A DNA stretch of 64,000 bases from Pseudonocardia terrae (GTDB lineage Bacteria; Actinomycetota; Actinomycetes; Mycobacteriales; Pseudonocardiaceae), in the NCBI RefSeq assembly GCF_021343995.1, contig NZ_JAJTTE010000033.1, positions 21,444-85,443 of the forward strand. Direction: 5' to 3'. Position 1 is the stretch's first letter. Each line of letters begins with the position of its first letter. The notes beneath the pieces are model-generated. The model did not search any database. It was not told the DNA's origin and saw only the letters and a list, made by a program, of their open reading frames with translations. Shown piece by piece: positions 1-8,037 of this stretch. The position numbers and the translations under genes were made by a program.

Positions 1-765
1 CATCGGCGGAGCGGAGATGCAGGCGACGGCCGGGCTGATCCCCTCCGGGATCGCGTCGAACCAGTCGCGCGCCGCACCCAGGGCGTGCGCGGCCCGCTCC
101 TGCTCCACGAACAGCAGCGCCAGGTTGACCATCGGCCCGACCGGGTGCAGCCGGAACTCGAACTCGGTCACCACGCCGAAGTTGCCGCCGCCCCCGCGGA
201 TCGCCCAGAACAGGTCCGGGTGCTCCGTCGCGCTCGCCCGCACGCACCGGCCGTCGGCCAGCACGATCTCGGCCGACTCGAGGTTGTCGATCGACAACCC
301 GTGCAGGCGGGACAGCCAGCCGAAGCCGCCGCCGAGCGTGAGGCCGCCGACGCCGGTGTGGCTCACCGTGCCGGCGGGCGTGGCGAGGCCGTGCTCCTGC
401 GTGGCCGCGTCGAGCTGCGCCAGCTTCGCGCCCCCGCCGCAGCGGGCCCGCCGCGCCACCGGGTCGACGACCACGGAGTCGAGCGGGCTCAGGTCGATCA
501 TCAGCCCGCGCTCCGGCACCGCGGCACCCCAGTACCCGTGCCCGCCTCCGCGCACGGCCACCTCGAGCCCCTCCTCGCGGGCGTACCGGAGCGCCGCGGC
601 GACGTCGTCGGGCCCGGTGCACCGCGCGATCACCGCGGGGCGCTTGTCGATCTCGCCGTTCCACACCGACCGGGCCTCGTCGTAGCCCTCGTCCCCGGGC
701 AGCAGGACGGTCCCGCCCACCCGGGCCCGCAACGCCTCGACGTCGTACCGTGCTGTGCTCGTCAT
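1..765 (-). CDS. FAD-linked oxidase (BBE-like), C-terminus outside window
   Basis: The minus frame starts at the ATG at 765 (MTSTARYDVEALRARV) and stays open to the left edge, so about 255 N-terminal residues are present. It shows the FAD-binding type 4 fold: a VAVRGGGHGYWG-like segment, where family members attach FAD through the His, then GVGGLTLGGGFGWLSR and IRGGGGNFGVVTEFEFRL. This matches the family of 6-hydroxy-nicotine oxidase and berberine-bridge-like oxidases (usually about 450 residues), which oxidise C-N, C-C or sugar C-O bonds with FAD and O2. Whether the usual second FAD-linking Cys is present cannot be judged from the fragment, and the substrate cannot be inferred. The gene lies downstream of lon in the same direction, separated by about 120 bp with a weak hairpin. 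Confidence 0.8.
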   Translation of the reverse strand, partial: MTSTARYDVEALRARVGGTVLLPGDEGYDEARSVWNGEIDKRPAVIARCTGPDDVAAALRYAREEGLEVAVRGGGHGYWGAAVPERGLMIDLSPLDSVVVDPVARRARCGGGAKLAQLDAATQEHGLATPAGTVSHTGVGGLTLGGGFGWLSRLHGLSIDNLESAEIVLADGRCVRASATEHPDLFWAIRGGGGNFGVVTEFEFRLHPVGPMVNLALLFVEQERAAHALGAARDWFDAIPEGISPAVACISAPPM

Positions 766-840
766 TCGCCCTCCTCGCTCTCGGACTCCGCACCGAGGAA
801 GAGGACGTGACAACGGTCACGAATACCCCGAGAACGCCGA

Positions 841-870
841 ACGGCGCCCCACCCGAAGGAGGGACGCCGT
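841..870 (-). terminator. weak hairpin after lon
   Basis: ACGGCG and CGCCGT pair around an inner CCC/GGG segment, 17 bp beyond the lon stop. There is no T-run. It is a possible factor-assisted terminator separating lon from the oxidase gene. Confidence 0.35.
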
Positions 871-886
871 CCGGGGACTGCGTGGA

Positions 887-3220
887 TCAGGCGGCGGCGC
901 GCTGCTCCACCGGCTCGAGCGCGATCTCGAGGACCTCGCTCACGTCGGCGACCGGGTGCACCCGGAGCTCACCGCGGACCGACTCGGGCAGGTCGTCGAG
1001 GTCGGGCTCGTTGCGCTTCGGGATGATCACGTCGGTCAGGCCCGCCCGGTGCGCGGCCAGCAGCTTCTGCTTGACCCCGCCGATCGGCAGCACCTTGCCC
1101 TGCAGCGTGACCTCGCCGGTCATGCCGACCGACGACTTCACCGGGCGCCCCGAGGCGAGCGACGCCAGCGCCGTCGTCATCGTGACGCCGGCCGACGGGC
1201 CGTCCTTCGGCACCGCCCCGGCGGGGACGTGCACGTGGAGCTTCTTCGACGCCAGGTCCCCCGCCAGCCCGCGCGAGCGCAGGTAGGACAGGGCGATCGA
1301 CACCGACTCGGTCATGACCTCACCGAGCTGGCCGGTGATCGTCAGACCGGGGTCGCCGTCCATCTTGGTGGCCTCGATGAACAGGACGTCCCCGCCCGCG
1401 CCGGTCACCGCCAGGCCGGTCGCCACGCCCGGGACGGACGTGCGCTCCGCCGACTCCGGGGTGAACTTCGGCCGGCCCAGGTACTTGACCAGGGTGTCGG
1501 CGTCGACGTGGATCGGCGACGGCTCCCCGCTGTCGAGCCCGACGGCGACCTTGCGCAGGACCTTCGCCAGGCCCCGCTCCAGCTGCCGCACGCCCGCCTC
1601 GCGGGTGTACTCGGCGGCAATCATGCCCAGCGCGACCTCGGAGAACTCGACGTCCGTGGGCTCCAGGCCGGCCTTCTCGACCTGCCGCGGCAGCAGGTGG
1701 TCCCGCGCGATCGCGATCTTCTCCTGCTCCGTGTAGCCGTCGAGGGTGACGACCTCCATCCGGTCCGCCAGCGGGCCCGGGATGGCCTCGCCGACGTTCG
1801 CGGTGGCGAGGAACAGCACGTTGGACAGGTCCAGGTCCACCTCGAGGTAGTGGTCGCGGAACGTGTGGTTCTGCGCCGGGTCGAGCACCTCGAGCAGGGC
1901 CGCGGACGGGTCGCCGCGGTAGTCGCTGCCGACCTTGTCGATCTCGTCGAGCAGCACGACGGGGTTCATCGTGCCGGCCTCGCGGATCGCCCGGACGATG
2001 CGGCCGGGCAGGGCACCGACGTAGGTGCGCCGGTGACCACGGATCTCCGCCTCGTCGCGCACGCCACCGAGGGCGACGCGGACGAACTTGCGGCCCAGGG
2101 CGCGGGCCACGGACTCACCCAGCGACGTCTTGCCGACGCCGGGCGGGCCGACGAGCGCCAGCACGGCACCCGAGCCACGGCCACCGATGGTGTCCAGGCC
2201 CTTGCGGGTGCGGCGCGAGCGGACGGCGAGGAACTCGACCAGCCGCTCCTTGACGTCGTCGAGGCCGGCGTGGTCGGCGTCCAGGATCCGCCGGGCCTCG
2301 ACCAGGTCGTCGGTGTCGACGGTGGTCTCGTTCCACGGCATGTCGAGGATCGTGTCGAGCCAGGTGCGGATCCAGCCCGACTCCGGGCTCTGGTCCGACG
2401 CCCGCTCCAGCTTGCCGACCTCGGTCAGCGCGGCCTTGCGGACGTGCTCGGGCAGGTCGGCGGCCTCGACGCGGGTGCGGTAGTCGTCCTCGCCCTCGTC
2501 GTCGCCCTCGCCGAGCTCCTTGCGGATCGCGGCGAGCTGCTGGCGCAGCAGGAACTCGCGCTGCCGCTTCTCCATGCCCTCGCGGACGTCGTTCGAGATC
2601 TTCTCGGAGACCTCCTGCTCGGCCAGGTGCTCCTTCGTCCAGTCGAGGAGCAACTCCAGGCGGCGTGTCACGTCGGTCTCGGCGAGCAGCCGGGACTTGC
2701 GCTCGAGGTCGAGCCACTGGTTCCAGCCGGCCGTGTCGGCCAGCTCGGCGGGGTCCGTGATCTGCTGGACGCCGTCGATGATCTGCCAGGCGCCCCGCTG
2801 CTGCAGCATCGAGACGACCAGCGCCTTGTACTCCTTGGCCAGCTCGTGGGTCCGGCCGGTGACGCTCGACTCCTCGACCGTCTCGGCCTCGACCCACAGG
2901 GCCGAGCCCGGCCCGGTCACACCCGAGCCGATGCGGGCCCGCGTCTCACCGCGGACCACGGCGGCACGCTCCCCGTTCGGGAGCCTGCCGATCTGTTCCA
3001 GGACCGCGACCACACCGATCGCGGCGTACTTCCCGTCGAGGCGGGGGACGACGAGGACCTGCCGCCGCGCAGCGTCGGCGGAGCGGCCGTCTGCACTGCC
3101 CTCCGCGGCGTCGACCGCGGCCTGAACCTCCGGAGCGTCGAGCCGGACGGGCACCACCATGCCGGGCAGCACCACCGAGTCGGTCAGCGGAAGCACCGGC
3201 AGCTTCAGCGTCTGTGTCAT
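887..3220 (-). CDS. lon: ATP-dependent protease Lon
   Basis: A 777-residue protein with the full bacterial Lon layout: N-terminal LonN substrate domain (about 1-200), coiled linker, AAA+ module with Walker A GPPGVGKTS near residue 357 and Walker B VVLLDEIDK, and a C-terminal protease domain. The Ser-Lys dyad is visible: Ser in PKDGPSAGVTM near 674 and Lys in GGVKQKLLAAH near 717. Lon degrades misfolded and selected regulatory proteins in the cytoplasm. I prefer the ATG at 3220 (MTQTLKLPVLPL) because family members begin just before LPVLPL; a GTG at 3229 would add three residues. Neither start has a strong Shine-Dalgarno. No convincing HspR or ClgR site was found upstream. The gene appears monocistronic. 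Confidence 0.96.
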   Translation of the reverse strand: MTQTLKLPVLPLTDSVVLPGMVVPVRLDAPEVQAAVDAAEGSADGRSADAARRQVLVVPRLDGKYAAIGVVAVLEQIGRLPNGERAAVVRGETRARIGSGVTGPGSALWVEAETVEESSVTGRTHELAKEYKALVVSMLQQRGAWQIIDGVQQITDPAELADTAGWNQWLDLERKSRLLAETDVTRRLELLLDWTKEHLAEQEVSEKISNDVREGMEKRQREFLLRQQLAAIRKELGEGDDEGEDDYRTRVEAADLPEHVRKAALTEVGKLERASDQSPESGWIRTWLDTILDMPWNETTVDTDDLVEARRILDADHAGLDDVKERLVEFLAVRSRRTRKGLDTIGGRGSGAVLALVGPPGVGKTSLGESVARALGRKFVRVALGGVRDEAEIRGHRRTYVGALPGRIVRAIREAGTMNPVVLLDEIDKVGSDYRGDPSAALLEVLDPAQNHTFRDHYLEVDLDLSNVLFLATANVGEAIPGPLADRMEVVTLDGYTEQEKIAIARDHLLPRQVEKAGLEPTDVEFSEVALGMIAAEYTREAGVRQLERGLAKVLRKVAVGLDSGEPSPIHVDADTLVKYLGRPKFTPESAERTSVPGVATGLAVTGAGGDVLFIEATKMDGDPGLTITGQLGEVMTESVSIALSYLRSRGLAGDLASKKLHVHVPAGAVPKDGPSAGVTMTTALASLASGRPVKSSVGMTGEVTLQGKVLPIGGVKQKLLAAHRAGLTDVIIPKRNEPDLDDLPESVRGELRVHPVADVSEVLEIALEPVEQRAAA

Positions 3221-3349
3221 GCCCGGCACAACGCTTACACCGCAAACCTCATTCCAGCGTTCAAGTAATTCTTCCCGGAGCGAACACAGGAACCTTGAGC
3301 CGAGGACACTCAGCTTCGACGTGGCCGGCCGGCACGATCCCGGTGCGGG

Positions 3350-3892
3350 TCAGACCGGGCGGGCCAGGTCCGCCACGACCTCGGCGCCGGGCAGCGCGGC
3401 GAGCACGGCACCCGGGACCGCCAGCTTGGAGCCCCGGATCCCGCTGCCGACGACCACGGCCTCGGCCGCCGCGACCTCCGGCGCGATCAGGAGCGGCCAG
3501 CCCTCGGGCAGGCCGAGCGGGGTGATGCCGCCGTACTCCATGCCGGTGAGCTCCACGGCCTCGGCCATCGGGGCGAAGGAGGCCTTGCGGACGTCGAGCC
3601 GGCGCTTGACCACACCGTTGACGTCCGCCCGGGCGGTCGCGAGGACCAGGCACGCCGCGTACCGGACCTCGCCGGAGCGCTTGCCCGAGACCACCACGCA
3701 GTTGGCGGAGAACTCGGGCGGGGAGGAGTAGGCCTCGCAGAAGGCCGCGGTGTCGGCCAGCTCCGGGTCGATCTCCGCGACCAGCACGCCGCTCGCGTCG
3801 GGCAGCTGCGACAGCGCCTTGACGACGGGCTCGGCGAGCAGTTCGGGGTGGTCGGCGGCGGGGAGCGGGGTCAGGGTGCCGAGCACGCTCAC
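3350..3892 (-). CDS. YbaK/EbsC-family aminoacyl-tRNA deacylase-like protein
   Basis: A 180-residue protein with the YbaK/prolyl-tRNA editing fold. Visible signatures are ANCVVVSGKRSGEVRYAACLVLATARADVNGVV near the middle (quoted here in parts: ANCVVVSGKR, RYAACLVLATARADV), then VRKASFAPMAEAVELTG and a glycine-rich GGITPLGLPEGWP loop. Members free tRNA from wrongly attached amino acids, mostly Cys or Ala on tRNA-Pro. The GTG start at 3892 overlaps the stop of the upstream membrane protein as GTGA, with GGTGG upstream, so the two are translationally coupled. The true substrate is not evident, and a loose YbaK-domain protein without editing activity is possible. Confidence 0.75.
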   Translation of the reverse strand: MSVLGTLTPLPAADHPELLAEPVVKALSQLPDASGVLVAEIDPELADTAAFCEAYSSPPEFSANCVVVSGKRSGEVRYAACLVLATARADVNGVVKRRLDVRKASFAPMAEAVELTGMEYGGITPLGLPEGWPLLIAPEVAAAEAVVVGSGIRGSKLAVPGAVLAALPGAEVVADLARPV

Positions 3893-4251
3893 CAGTTGTT
3901 GCCACCCCGCGACGCGGCGACGACGGCCGGCCTGACGTCGACCAGGTAGACCAGCATCGCGACCGTGCCGGCCAGCCAGAACAGCGTGAGCTCGCTGCGC
4001 AGCCCCTGGAACGAGGCGACGACCCCGAGCAGGCTGGGCGAGGAGATCACCCCGAAGACCGGGATGACCAGCAGGAACAGCGCGGCCGCGCCGGTGATGC
4101 CCAGCCAGGCGTTCTTGGTCAGCTTGCTGGCCGCCTGGAAGGCGTCGGCACGCTGGCGGACGGCGTGCACGAAGGCGTAACCCGAACACGCCGCGACCAC
4201 GATGCCGATCACGCACAGCACCAGTCGGTCGAGCATGGTGAACACGTTCAC
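3889..4251 (-). CDS. DUF2516 family membrane protein
   Basis: A 120-residue protein with three hydrophobic segments, about 8-28, 48-70 and 85-105, the last running into a VYLVDVRP motif typical of DUF2516. It resembles the small membrane protein that follows hbhA in mycobacteria (Rv0476). No enzymatic residues are visible and the function is unknown. It sits 119 bp downstream of the HBHA-like gene, beyond a strong hairpin, and overlaps the following YbaK-like gene by 4 bp. Confidence 0.75.
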   Translation of the reverse strand: MNVFTMLDRLVLCVIGIVVAACSGYAFVHAVRQRADAFQAASKLTKNAWLGITGAAALFLLVIPVFGVISSPSLLGVVASFQGLRSELTLFWLAGTVAMLVYLVDVRPAVVAASRGGNNW

Positions 4252-4320
4252 CGGCCCAGACTACGTGCGACGGCGGGATCAGGACATACCCGCACACCGT
4301 GAGTGGTGTCCCTGCAGAGA

Positions 4321-4356
4321 CCGACGGCCCCGGAGCGGGTGCTCCGGGGCCGTCGG
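4321..4356 (-). terminator. strong hairpin after the HBHA-like gene
   Basis: A perfect 16-bp stem, CCGACGGCCCCGGAGC with its complement, around a GGGT loop, beginning 14 bp after the HBHA-like stop codon. It has no U-tract, as is usual in actinobacteria. Confidence 0.8.
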
Positions 4357-4369
4357 GACGCGGGCGGCG

Positions 4370-5206
4370 TCAGCTGTCGGACGTGGTGCCCGTGCGGCGG
4401 GTGGCCGGCTTGCGGGTCGCGGTCTTCGGCGAGGTCTTCGCCGGGGTCGCGGCCTTCGCGGCCGGGGTCTCGCTCTTCACCGCCGTCTCGGTCTTCGGGG
4501 CGGGCTCGGTTGTCGGCGTGGTGCTGTTCGCCGCGCGGCGCGTGGTGCTGCGCGTGGTGGCGGCGGCCTCGTCACCGGCCTCGTCGACCGCCTTCGCGGC
4601 GTCCTTGCCCGCCTCGGCGACGGCCTTCGACGCGTCCTCGGACACCTCGGTGATGGTCCCGGCGACCTCGTCGGCGGCCTTCTGGGTACGGACGGCGACC
4701 TTCTCGCCGGCCGAACGGGTCTGGCGGGTCAGCGTGGCGAGGGCCTTCTCCGCGGCGTCGTGCGCGTCGTCGACCAGGGTGTCGACCCGCGCGTCGAACT
4801 TGCCGGTGAGCTCCTCGACCTGGCTGAAAGCCTGCTTGACCTGCGGCTGCTTCCGGATCTCGGACCAGGTGCCCGCACCGTGGCGGGCGAGGTCGGCGTA
4901 GGCCTTCTCCGCCCGGGCACGCCACACCTCGACGACCTTGCGCAGCTCCTCGGCGGTCAGCCGGCCGCGCAGGCTCTCGATCTCGCCGGGAAGGTCGGAG
5001 GCGAGCTTCTGGGCCGCCTCGGCCTGGGCGGTGGCGGCGGTCTTCGCGTTGCTGTACGCGCCGAGGATGCTCGAGTAGGCGTACTCGCCGGCACCCAGGA
5101 CGGCCAGCAGCGGGGTCTTCACGGTCTCCGCCTGCTCGGCGGCGGACTTGGCAGCCTGCTCACGGACCTTGCGGACGTCCGCGGCGGTCGGCAGCGACAC
5201 GGCCAT
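4370..5206 (-). CDS. HBHA-like (heparin-binding hemagglutinin) coiled-coil protein
   Basis: A 278-residue protein. The first 190 residues are Ala/Glu/Lys/Gln-rich and helical, with long heptad-like coiled-coil stretches (QAAKSAAEQAE, LRKVVEVWRARAEKAYADLA). The last 60 residues are a Lys/Ala/Pro/Thr tail with repeats such as PAAKAATPAKTSPK. This is the plan of mycobacterial HBHA, a surface adhesin that binds heparan sulfate through its Lys-rich tail and has also been linked to lipid inclusions. There is no signal peptide, as in HBHA. The ATG at 5206 follows AGGAAG at good spacing, and the gene starts 6 bp after the XRE stop. Outside pathogens a cell-envelope or lipid-droplet role is more plausible than host adhesion. 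Confidence 0.75.
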   Translation of the reverse strand: MAVSLPTAADVRKVREQAAKSAAEQAETVKTPLLAVLGAGEYAYSSILGAYSNAKTAATAQAEAAQKLASDLPGEIESLRGRLTAEELRKVVEVWRARAEKAYADLARHGAGTWSEIRKQPQVKQAFSQVEELTGKFDARVDTLVDDAHDAAEKALATLTRQTRSAGEKVAVRTQKAADEVAGTITEVSEDASKAVAEAGKDAAKAVDEAGDEAAATTRSTTRRAANSTTPTTEPAPKTETAVKSETPAAKAATPAKTSPKTATRKPATRRTGTTSDS

Positions 5207-5211
5207 GATGA

Positions 5212-5640
5212 TCACTTCCTCTGTTCGGTCGGGACGCCGGGATCGACCGGTAGGTCGTTCTCCCGCCGGAAGGACTGGTAGATGTCGAGCAGAACCTGCT
5301 TCTGACGCTCCGTGAGGGAGGCGTCCGAGAGGACCGCGTCGGTGACGACGCTGGTGGGCCGTTCCTCGAGGATCCCCGCCTTGACGTAGAGCGCCTCGGC
5401 GGAGATCCGCAGCCCCTTCGCGATCTGCTGCAGGATCTCGGCCGACGGCTTGCGCAGCCCGCGCTCGATCTGGCTGAGGTACGGGTTGCTGACGCCGGCC
5501 GTCCGGGCGAGCTGCCGCAGCGAGACCTGGGCGGCCTCCCGCTGGGCGCGGATGTAGGAGCCGATGTCGTCCACGGTCTTCTCGACGACGTGACCCACCT
5601 GACCCACGGCCTGGTCGATCAACGGCTTGTCGTCCGACAT
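5212..5640 (-). CDS. XRE-family transcriptional regulator, partner of the HBHA-like gene
   Basis: A 142-residue protein with a helix-turn-helix at about residues 30-85: REAAQVSLRQLARTAGVSNPYLSQIERGLRKPSAEIL is the classic Cro/cI HTH (read here as two joined halves, REAAQVSLRQLARTAGVS and NPYLSQIERGLRKPSAEIL). It resembles Rv0474, the regulator directly upstream of hbhA in Mycobacterium. The ATG at 5640 follows an excellent Shine-Dalgarno, GGGGGAGGTGAG. It forms an operon with the HBHA-like gene 6 bp downstream. A promoter and an adjoining perfect inverted repeat upstream suggest autoregulation. Confidence 0.85.
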   Translation of the reverse strand: MSDDKPLIDQAVGQVGHVVEKTVDDIGSYIRAQREAAQVSLRQLARTAGVSNPYLSQIERGLRKPSAEILQQIAKGLRISAEALYVKAGILEERPTSVVTDAVLSDASLTERQKQVLLDIYQSFRRENDLPVDPGVPTEQRK

Positions 5641-5666
5641 GCACTCACCTCCCCCGGACACGATCA

Positions 5667-5711
5667 ACCGTACGGACCACCGCTAGCTCCTGCAAGCGCA
5701 ATGCTTGCGCT
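5667..5711 (-). promoter_or_regulatory. promoter and palindrome of the XRE-HBHA operon
   Basis: On the minus strand a -35 TTGCAG (5690-5695) lies 17 bp before a -10 TACGGT (5667-5672). The perfect inverted repeat AGCGCAA-TGC-TTGCGCT occupies 5695-5711, touching the -35 box. It is a good candidate operator for the XRE protein; the assignment is inferred. Confidence 0.6.
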
Positions 5712-5751
5712 GGTGGCGTGGGCCTCGTCACGATTTCGAGCGTCTGCGTCC

Positions 5752-5757
5752 TAGAGT
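5752..5757 (+). promoter_or_regulatory. -10 box of a probable leaderless crcB transcript
   Basis: TAGAGT ends 6 bases before the GTG start at 5764, the spacing expected when transcription begins at the start codon. No Shine-Dalgarno is present. Confidence 0.5.
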
Positions 5758-5763
5758 GGTTCG

Positions 5764-6222
5764 GTGACCGAGGACCTGCCTCCCACCGGCGAGGACATCG
5801 TCCAGGCGCCGCCGAGACCTGCGATGGAGCCGTTCCGCGGCCAGGGCCCCGCCACGCTCGTGGTGGCCCTCGGCGGGGCCATCGGCGCGCTCGCACGGTG
5901 GGCGGTGGGTCTGGGCCTGCCCACCCTGCCGGGGGCGTTCCCGCTCGGGACCTTCCTCATCAACGTCGCCGGCTGCGCCGCCATCGGCGTGGTGCTGGTG
6001 GCGCTGACCGAGCTGCGGCAGGCGCATCCCCTGTGGCGGCCCTTCCTCGCGACGGGGATCCTCGGCGGCTTCACCACCTTCTCGACCTTCTCGGTCGACA
6101 GCCAGCACCTGCTGCTGGGCGGCCACCTCGCGCTGGGCCTGCTCTACCTGGCCGGCACGCTGGGCGCGGCCGTGGCGGCGACCTGGTTCGGCGCCGCCGT
6201 GACGAGGAGGCTCGGCCGATGA
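5764..6222 (+). CDS. crcB: CrcB/Fluc fluoride ion channel subunit 1
   Basis: A 152-residue membrane protein with four hydrophobic helices. Diagnostic Fluc motifs are visible: GGAIGALARWAVG in helix 1, PLGTFLINVAGCAAIG (the conserved N of the family GTxxxN motif) and GILGGFTTFSTFSVD, which carries the central TTFSTF segment. Fluc proteins form antiparallel dimers that export fluoride passively. The extra 25 residues at the N-terminus have no counterpart in short members; the GTG start is nevertheless supported by a -10 box 6 bases upstream. The stop overlaps the second crcB as ATGA, so the two are co-translated, probably as a heterodimer. No fluoride riboswitch is seen in the 5' region. Confidence 0.92.
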   Translation: MTEDLPPTGEDIVQAPPRPAMEPFRGQGPATLVVALGGAIGALARWAVGLGLPTLPGAFPLGTFLINVAGCAAIGVVLVALTELRQAHPLWRPFLATGILGGFTTFSTFSVDSQHLLLGGHLALGLLYLAGTLGAAVAATWFGAAVTRRLGR

Positions 6223-6575
6223 CCGCCCTGCTCGTCATCCTCGGCGCGGTCGTCGGTGCGCCCGCCCGCTTCCTCACCGACCGGCTCGTGCAGTCGCGGC
6301 ACACCAGCGGCTTCCCGTGGGGCACGTTCACGGTGAACGTCGTCGGCTCGTTCATCCTGGGGACGGTGGCCGCGGCCACCACCTCCCCCACGGTGACCGC
6401 GCTGGTCGTCACCGGGTTCTGCGGGGCCCTGACCACCTACTCGACGTTCGGCTACGAGACCGTCCAGCTCGCGCGGCAGGGCAGCCCGCTGCTCGCGACC
6501 TTCAACGCGGTCGGGTCCGTCATGGCGGGCCTGGGCGCCGCAGGCCTCGGCCTGGCCGTCGGCGCCGTGCTGTGA
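6219..6575 (+). CDS. crcB: CrcB/Fluc fluoride ion channel subunit 2
   Basis: A 118-residue four-helix protein with GAVVGAPARFLTDRL, FPWGTFTVNVVGSFILG and GFCGALTTYSTFGYE, the same Fluc signatures as its partner but with TTYSTF in the central segment. Paired crcB genes are common in Gram-positive bacteria, where the two subunits are thought to act as a heterodimer oriented oppositely in the membrane. The ATG at 6219 overlaps the previous stop (ATGA). The gene converges on a DUF445 gene 16 bp away. Confidence 0.92.
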   Translation: MTALLVILGAVVGAPARFLTDRLVQSRHTSGFPWGTFTVNVVGSFILGTVAAATTSPTVTALVVTGFCGALTTYSTFGYETVQLARQGSPLLATFNAVGSVMAGLGAAGLGLAVGAVL

Positions 6576-6591
6576 CCGGGGGACGCCGAGG

Positions 6592-7914
6592 TCAGAACAC
6601 CAGCTGGGAGACGGTGTAGATCACCAGGCCGGCCAGCGCGCCGACGACCGTGCCGTTGATCCGGATGAACTGGAGGTCGCGGCCGACCTGCAGCTCGATC
6701 TTGCGGGAGGTCTCCTCCGCGTCCCACCGGGCCACGGTGTCGGTGATCAGGGTCGTGATCTCGCGCCGGTAGTGCCGCACGACGTATCCCGCGGCGTCGG
6801 CCAGCCAGCCGTCCAGGCGGGCCCGCAGCTCGGCGTCGCCGGACAGCCTGGTGCCGAGCGCGACCAGCCCGTCGCGCACCCGCCCCCGCAGCTCGCTCGA
6901 CGGGTCCGCCGCGGCGTCGAGGATCATGCCCTTGACCACGCCCCAGGCCTGTCCGATGAACTTCTGGACGTCGGGGTGGTCGACGATCTGCTGCTTGACC
7001 TGCTCGGCCCGCGCGATCGTCTTCGGGTCGCTCTGCAGGTCCCGGGCGAACTCGGCGAGGAAGCGGTCGATCGCGTGCCGCAGCGGGTGCTCGGGGTCGG
7101 TCTTGACCGCCCACGCGTATCCCTGGACCTCGTTGAACAGCTTGTCCGCGACCATGTCGTCGACGAACCGCGGTGTCCACATCGGGGCGCGGTCGTGCAC
7201 GACCCGCAGCACCATCTCCTGGTTGTCCGTGACCCAGTCGTAGGCGCGGTCGCAGACGAGGTCGACCAGGTGGCGGTGCGCGCCGTCGTCGAGGATCCCC
7301 TCGAGGATCTTGCCGAGCGGCGGCCCGACCTCCTTCTCCAGCAGCTTGCGGACCAGCACCTGCTCGATCAGGTCCTGGACGACGTCGTCGCGCAGCACGG
7401 TGACCAGGCCGCGGGCCGCGGTGGCCAGCTCGGCGGTGATGCGCTCCGCGTTCTGCGGCTGGCCGATCCAGCTGCCGACCCGGTGCGACACCTCCACGCG
7501 GCCGAGCTTCTCCCGCACCACGTCCTCGGACAGGAAGTTCTCCCCGACGAAGTCGCCGAGGCTGTCGCCGATCGTGTCCTTCTTCCGCGGGATGATCGCG
7601 GTGTGCGGGATCGGCAGCCCGAGCGGCCGCCGGAACAGCGCCGTGACCGCGAACCAGTCCGCCAGCGCACCGACCATGCCGGCTTCGGCGGCGGCGCGCA
7701 CGTAGCCCGCCCACGCCTGGCCATGCAGCTCCAGGTACCGCATGACGAAGAAGACGACCGTCGCGCCGAGCAGGAACCCGGTGGCGACGAGCTTCATCTT
7801 CCGGAGGTCGCGGCGCTTCTGGGCCTCGGCCACCGGGCCGAGGCCCAGCCCGGTCGGGATGCTGCTGCCGGTCGGCCGCGATGGCGCGGTGGCGAGGGCA
7901 CGGTCGGAACTCAC
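6592..7914 (-). CDS. DUF445 family membrane protein
   Basis: A 440-residue protein. A hydrophobic helix at about 42-63 (LVATGFLLGATVVFFVMRYL) and another at the extreme C-terminus (VVGALAGLVIYTVSQLVF) flank a large, mostly helical charged region. The stretch GMVGALADWFAVTALFRRPLG with PIPHTAIIPRKKDTIG is the hallmark of DUF445 (YjiN/YtvI-like) proteins. Their function is unknown; an envelope or inter-membrane scaffold role has been suggested for related proteins. The GTG at 7914 is chosen because the ATG just upstream (ATGAAGCGGTGA) ends after three codons. It is probably monocistronic. Confidence 0.85.
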   Translation of the reverse strand: MSSDRALATAPSRPTGSSIPTGLGLGPVAEAQKRRDLRKMKLVATGFLLGATVVFFVMRYLELHGQAWAGYVRAAAEAGMVGALADWFAVTALFRRPLGLPIPHTAIIPRKKDTIGDSLGDFVGENFLSEDVVREKLGRVEVSHRVGSWIGQPQNAERITAELATAARGLVTVLRDDVVQDLIEQVLVRKLLEKEVGPPLGKILEGILDDGAHRHLVDLVCDRAYDWVTDNQEMVLRVVHDRAPMWTPRFVDDMVADKLFNEVQGYAWAVKTDPEHPLRHAIDRFLAEFARDLQSDPKTIARAEQVKQQIVDHPDVQKFIGQAWGVVKGMILDAAADPSSELRGRVRDGLVALGTRLSGDAELRARLDGWLADAAGYVVRHYRREITTLITDTVARWDAEETSRKIELQVGRDLQFIRINGTVVGALAGLVIYTVSQLVF

Positions 7915-7965
7915 CGCTTCATAGTGCCCGTCGGCGGAACGGCGTGTGACCGCGAACCTGAGAAT

Positions 7966-8020
7966 CGGCCGTCCCGGAATGGGGACGGCCGGGCCCGGCG
8001 GTGGTCCACCGGACCCGGCC
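7966..8020 (-). terminator. overlapping hairpins after the prim-pol-like gene
   Basis: CGGCCGTCCC (7966-7975) pairs with GGGACGGCCG (7982-7991). A second stem follows, with arms around GGTGG/CCACC to about 8020. The pair lies between the prim-pol-like stop and the DUF445 start, and probably ends transcription from the upstream gene. Confidence 0.6.
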
Positions 8021-8037
8021 GGGTCCTGGGGAGCGGG

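Noticed and set aside
755..3268. 837-residue frame antisense to lon
   Set aside because: No domain, composition typical of antisense frames in G+C-rich DNA.
3221..3300. HspR (HAIR) or ClgR site upstream of lon
   Set aside because: Only partial half-sites; neither the CTTGAGT-N7-ACTCAAG pattern nor a good ClgR palindrome is present.
5712..5763. fluoride riboswitch before crcB
   Set aside because: The leader appears to be absent (TANNNT 6 bases before the start), and no conserved fluoride-aptamer motif is seen.
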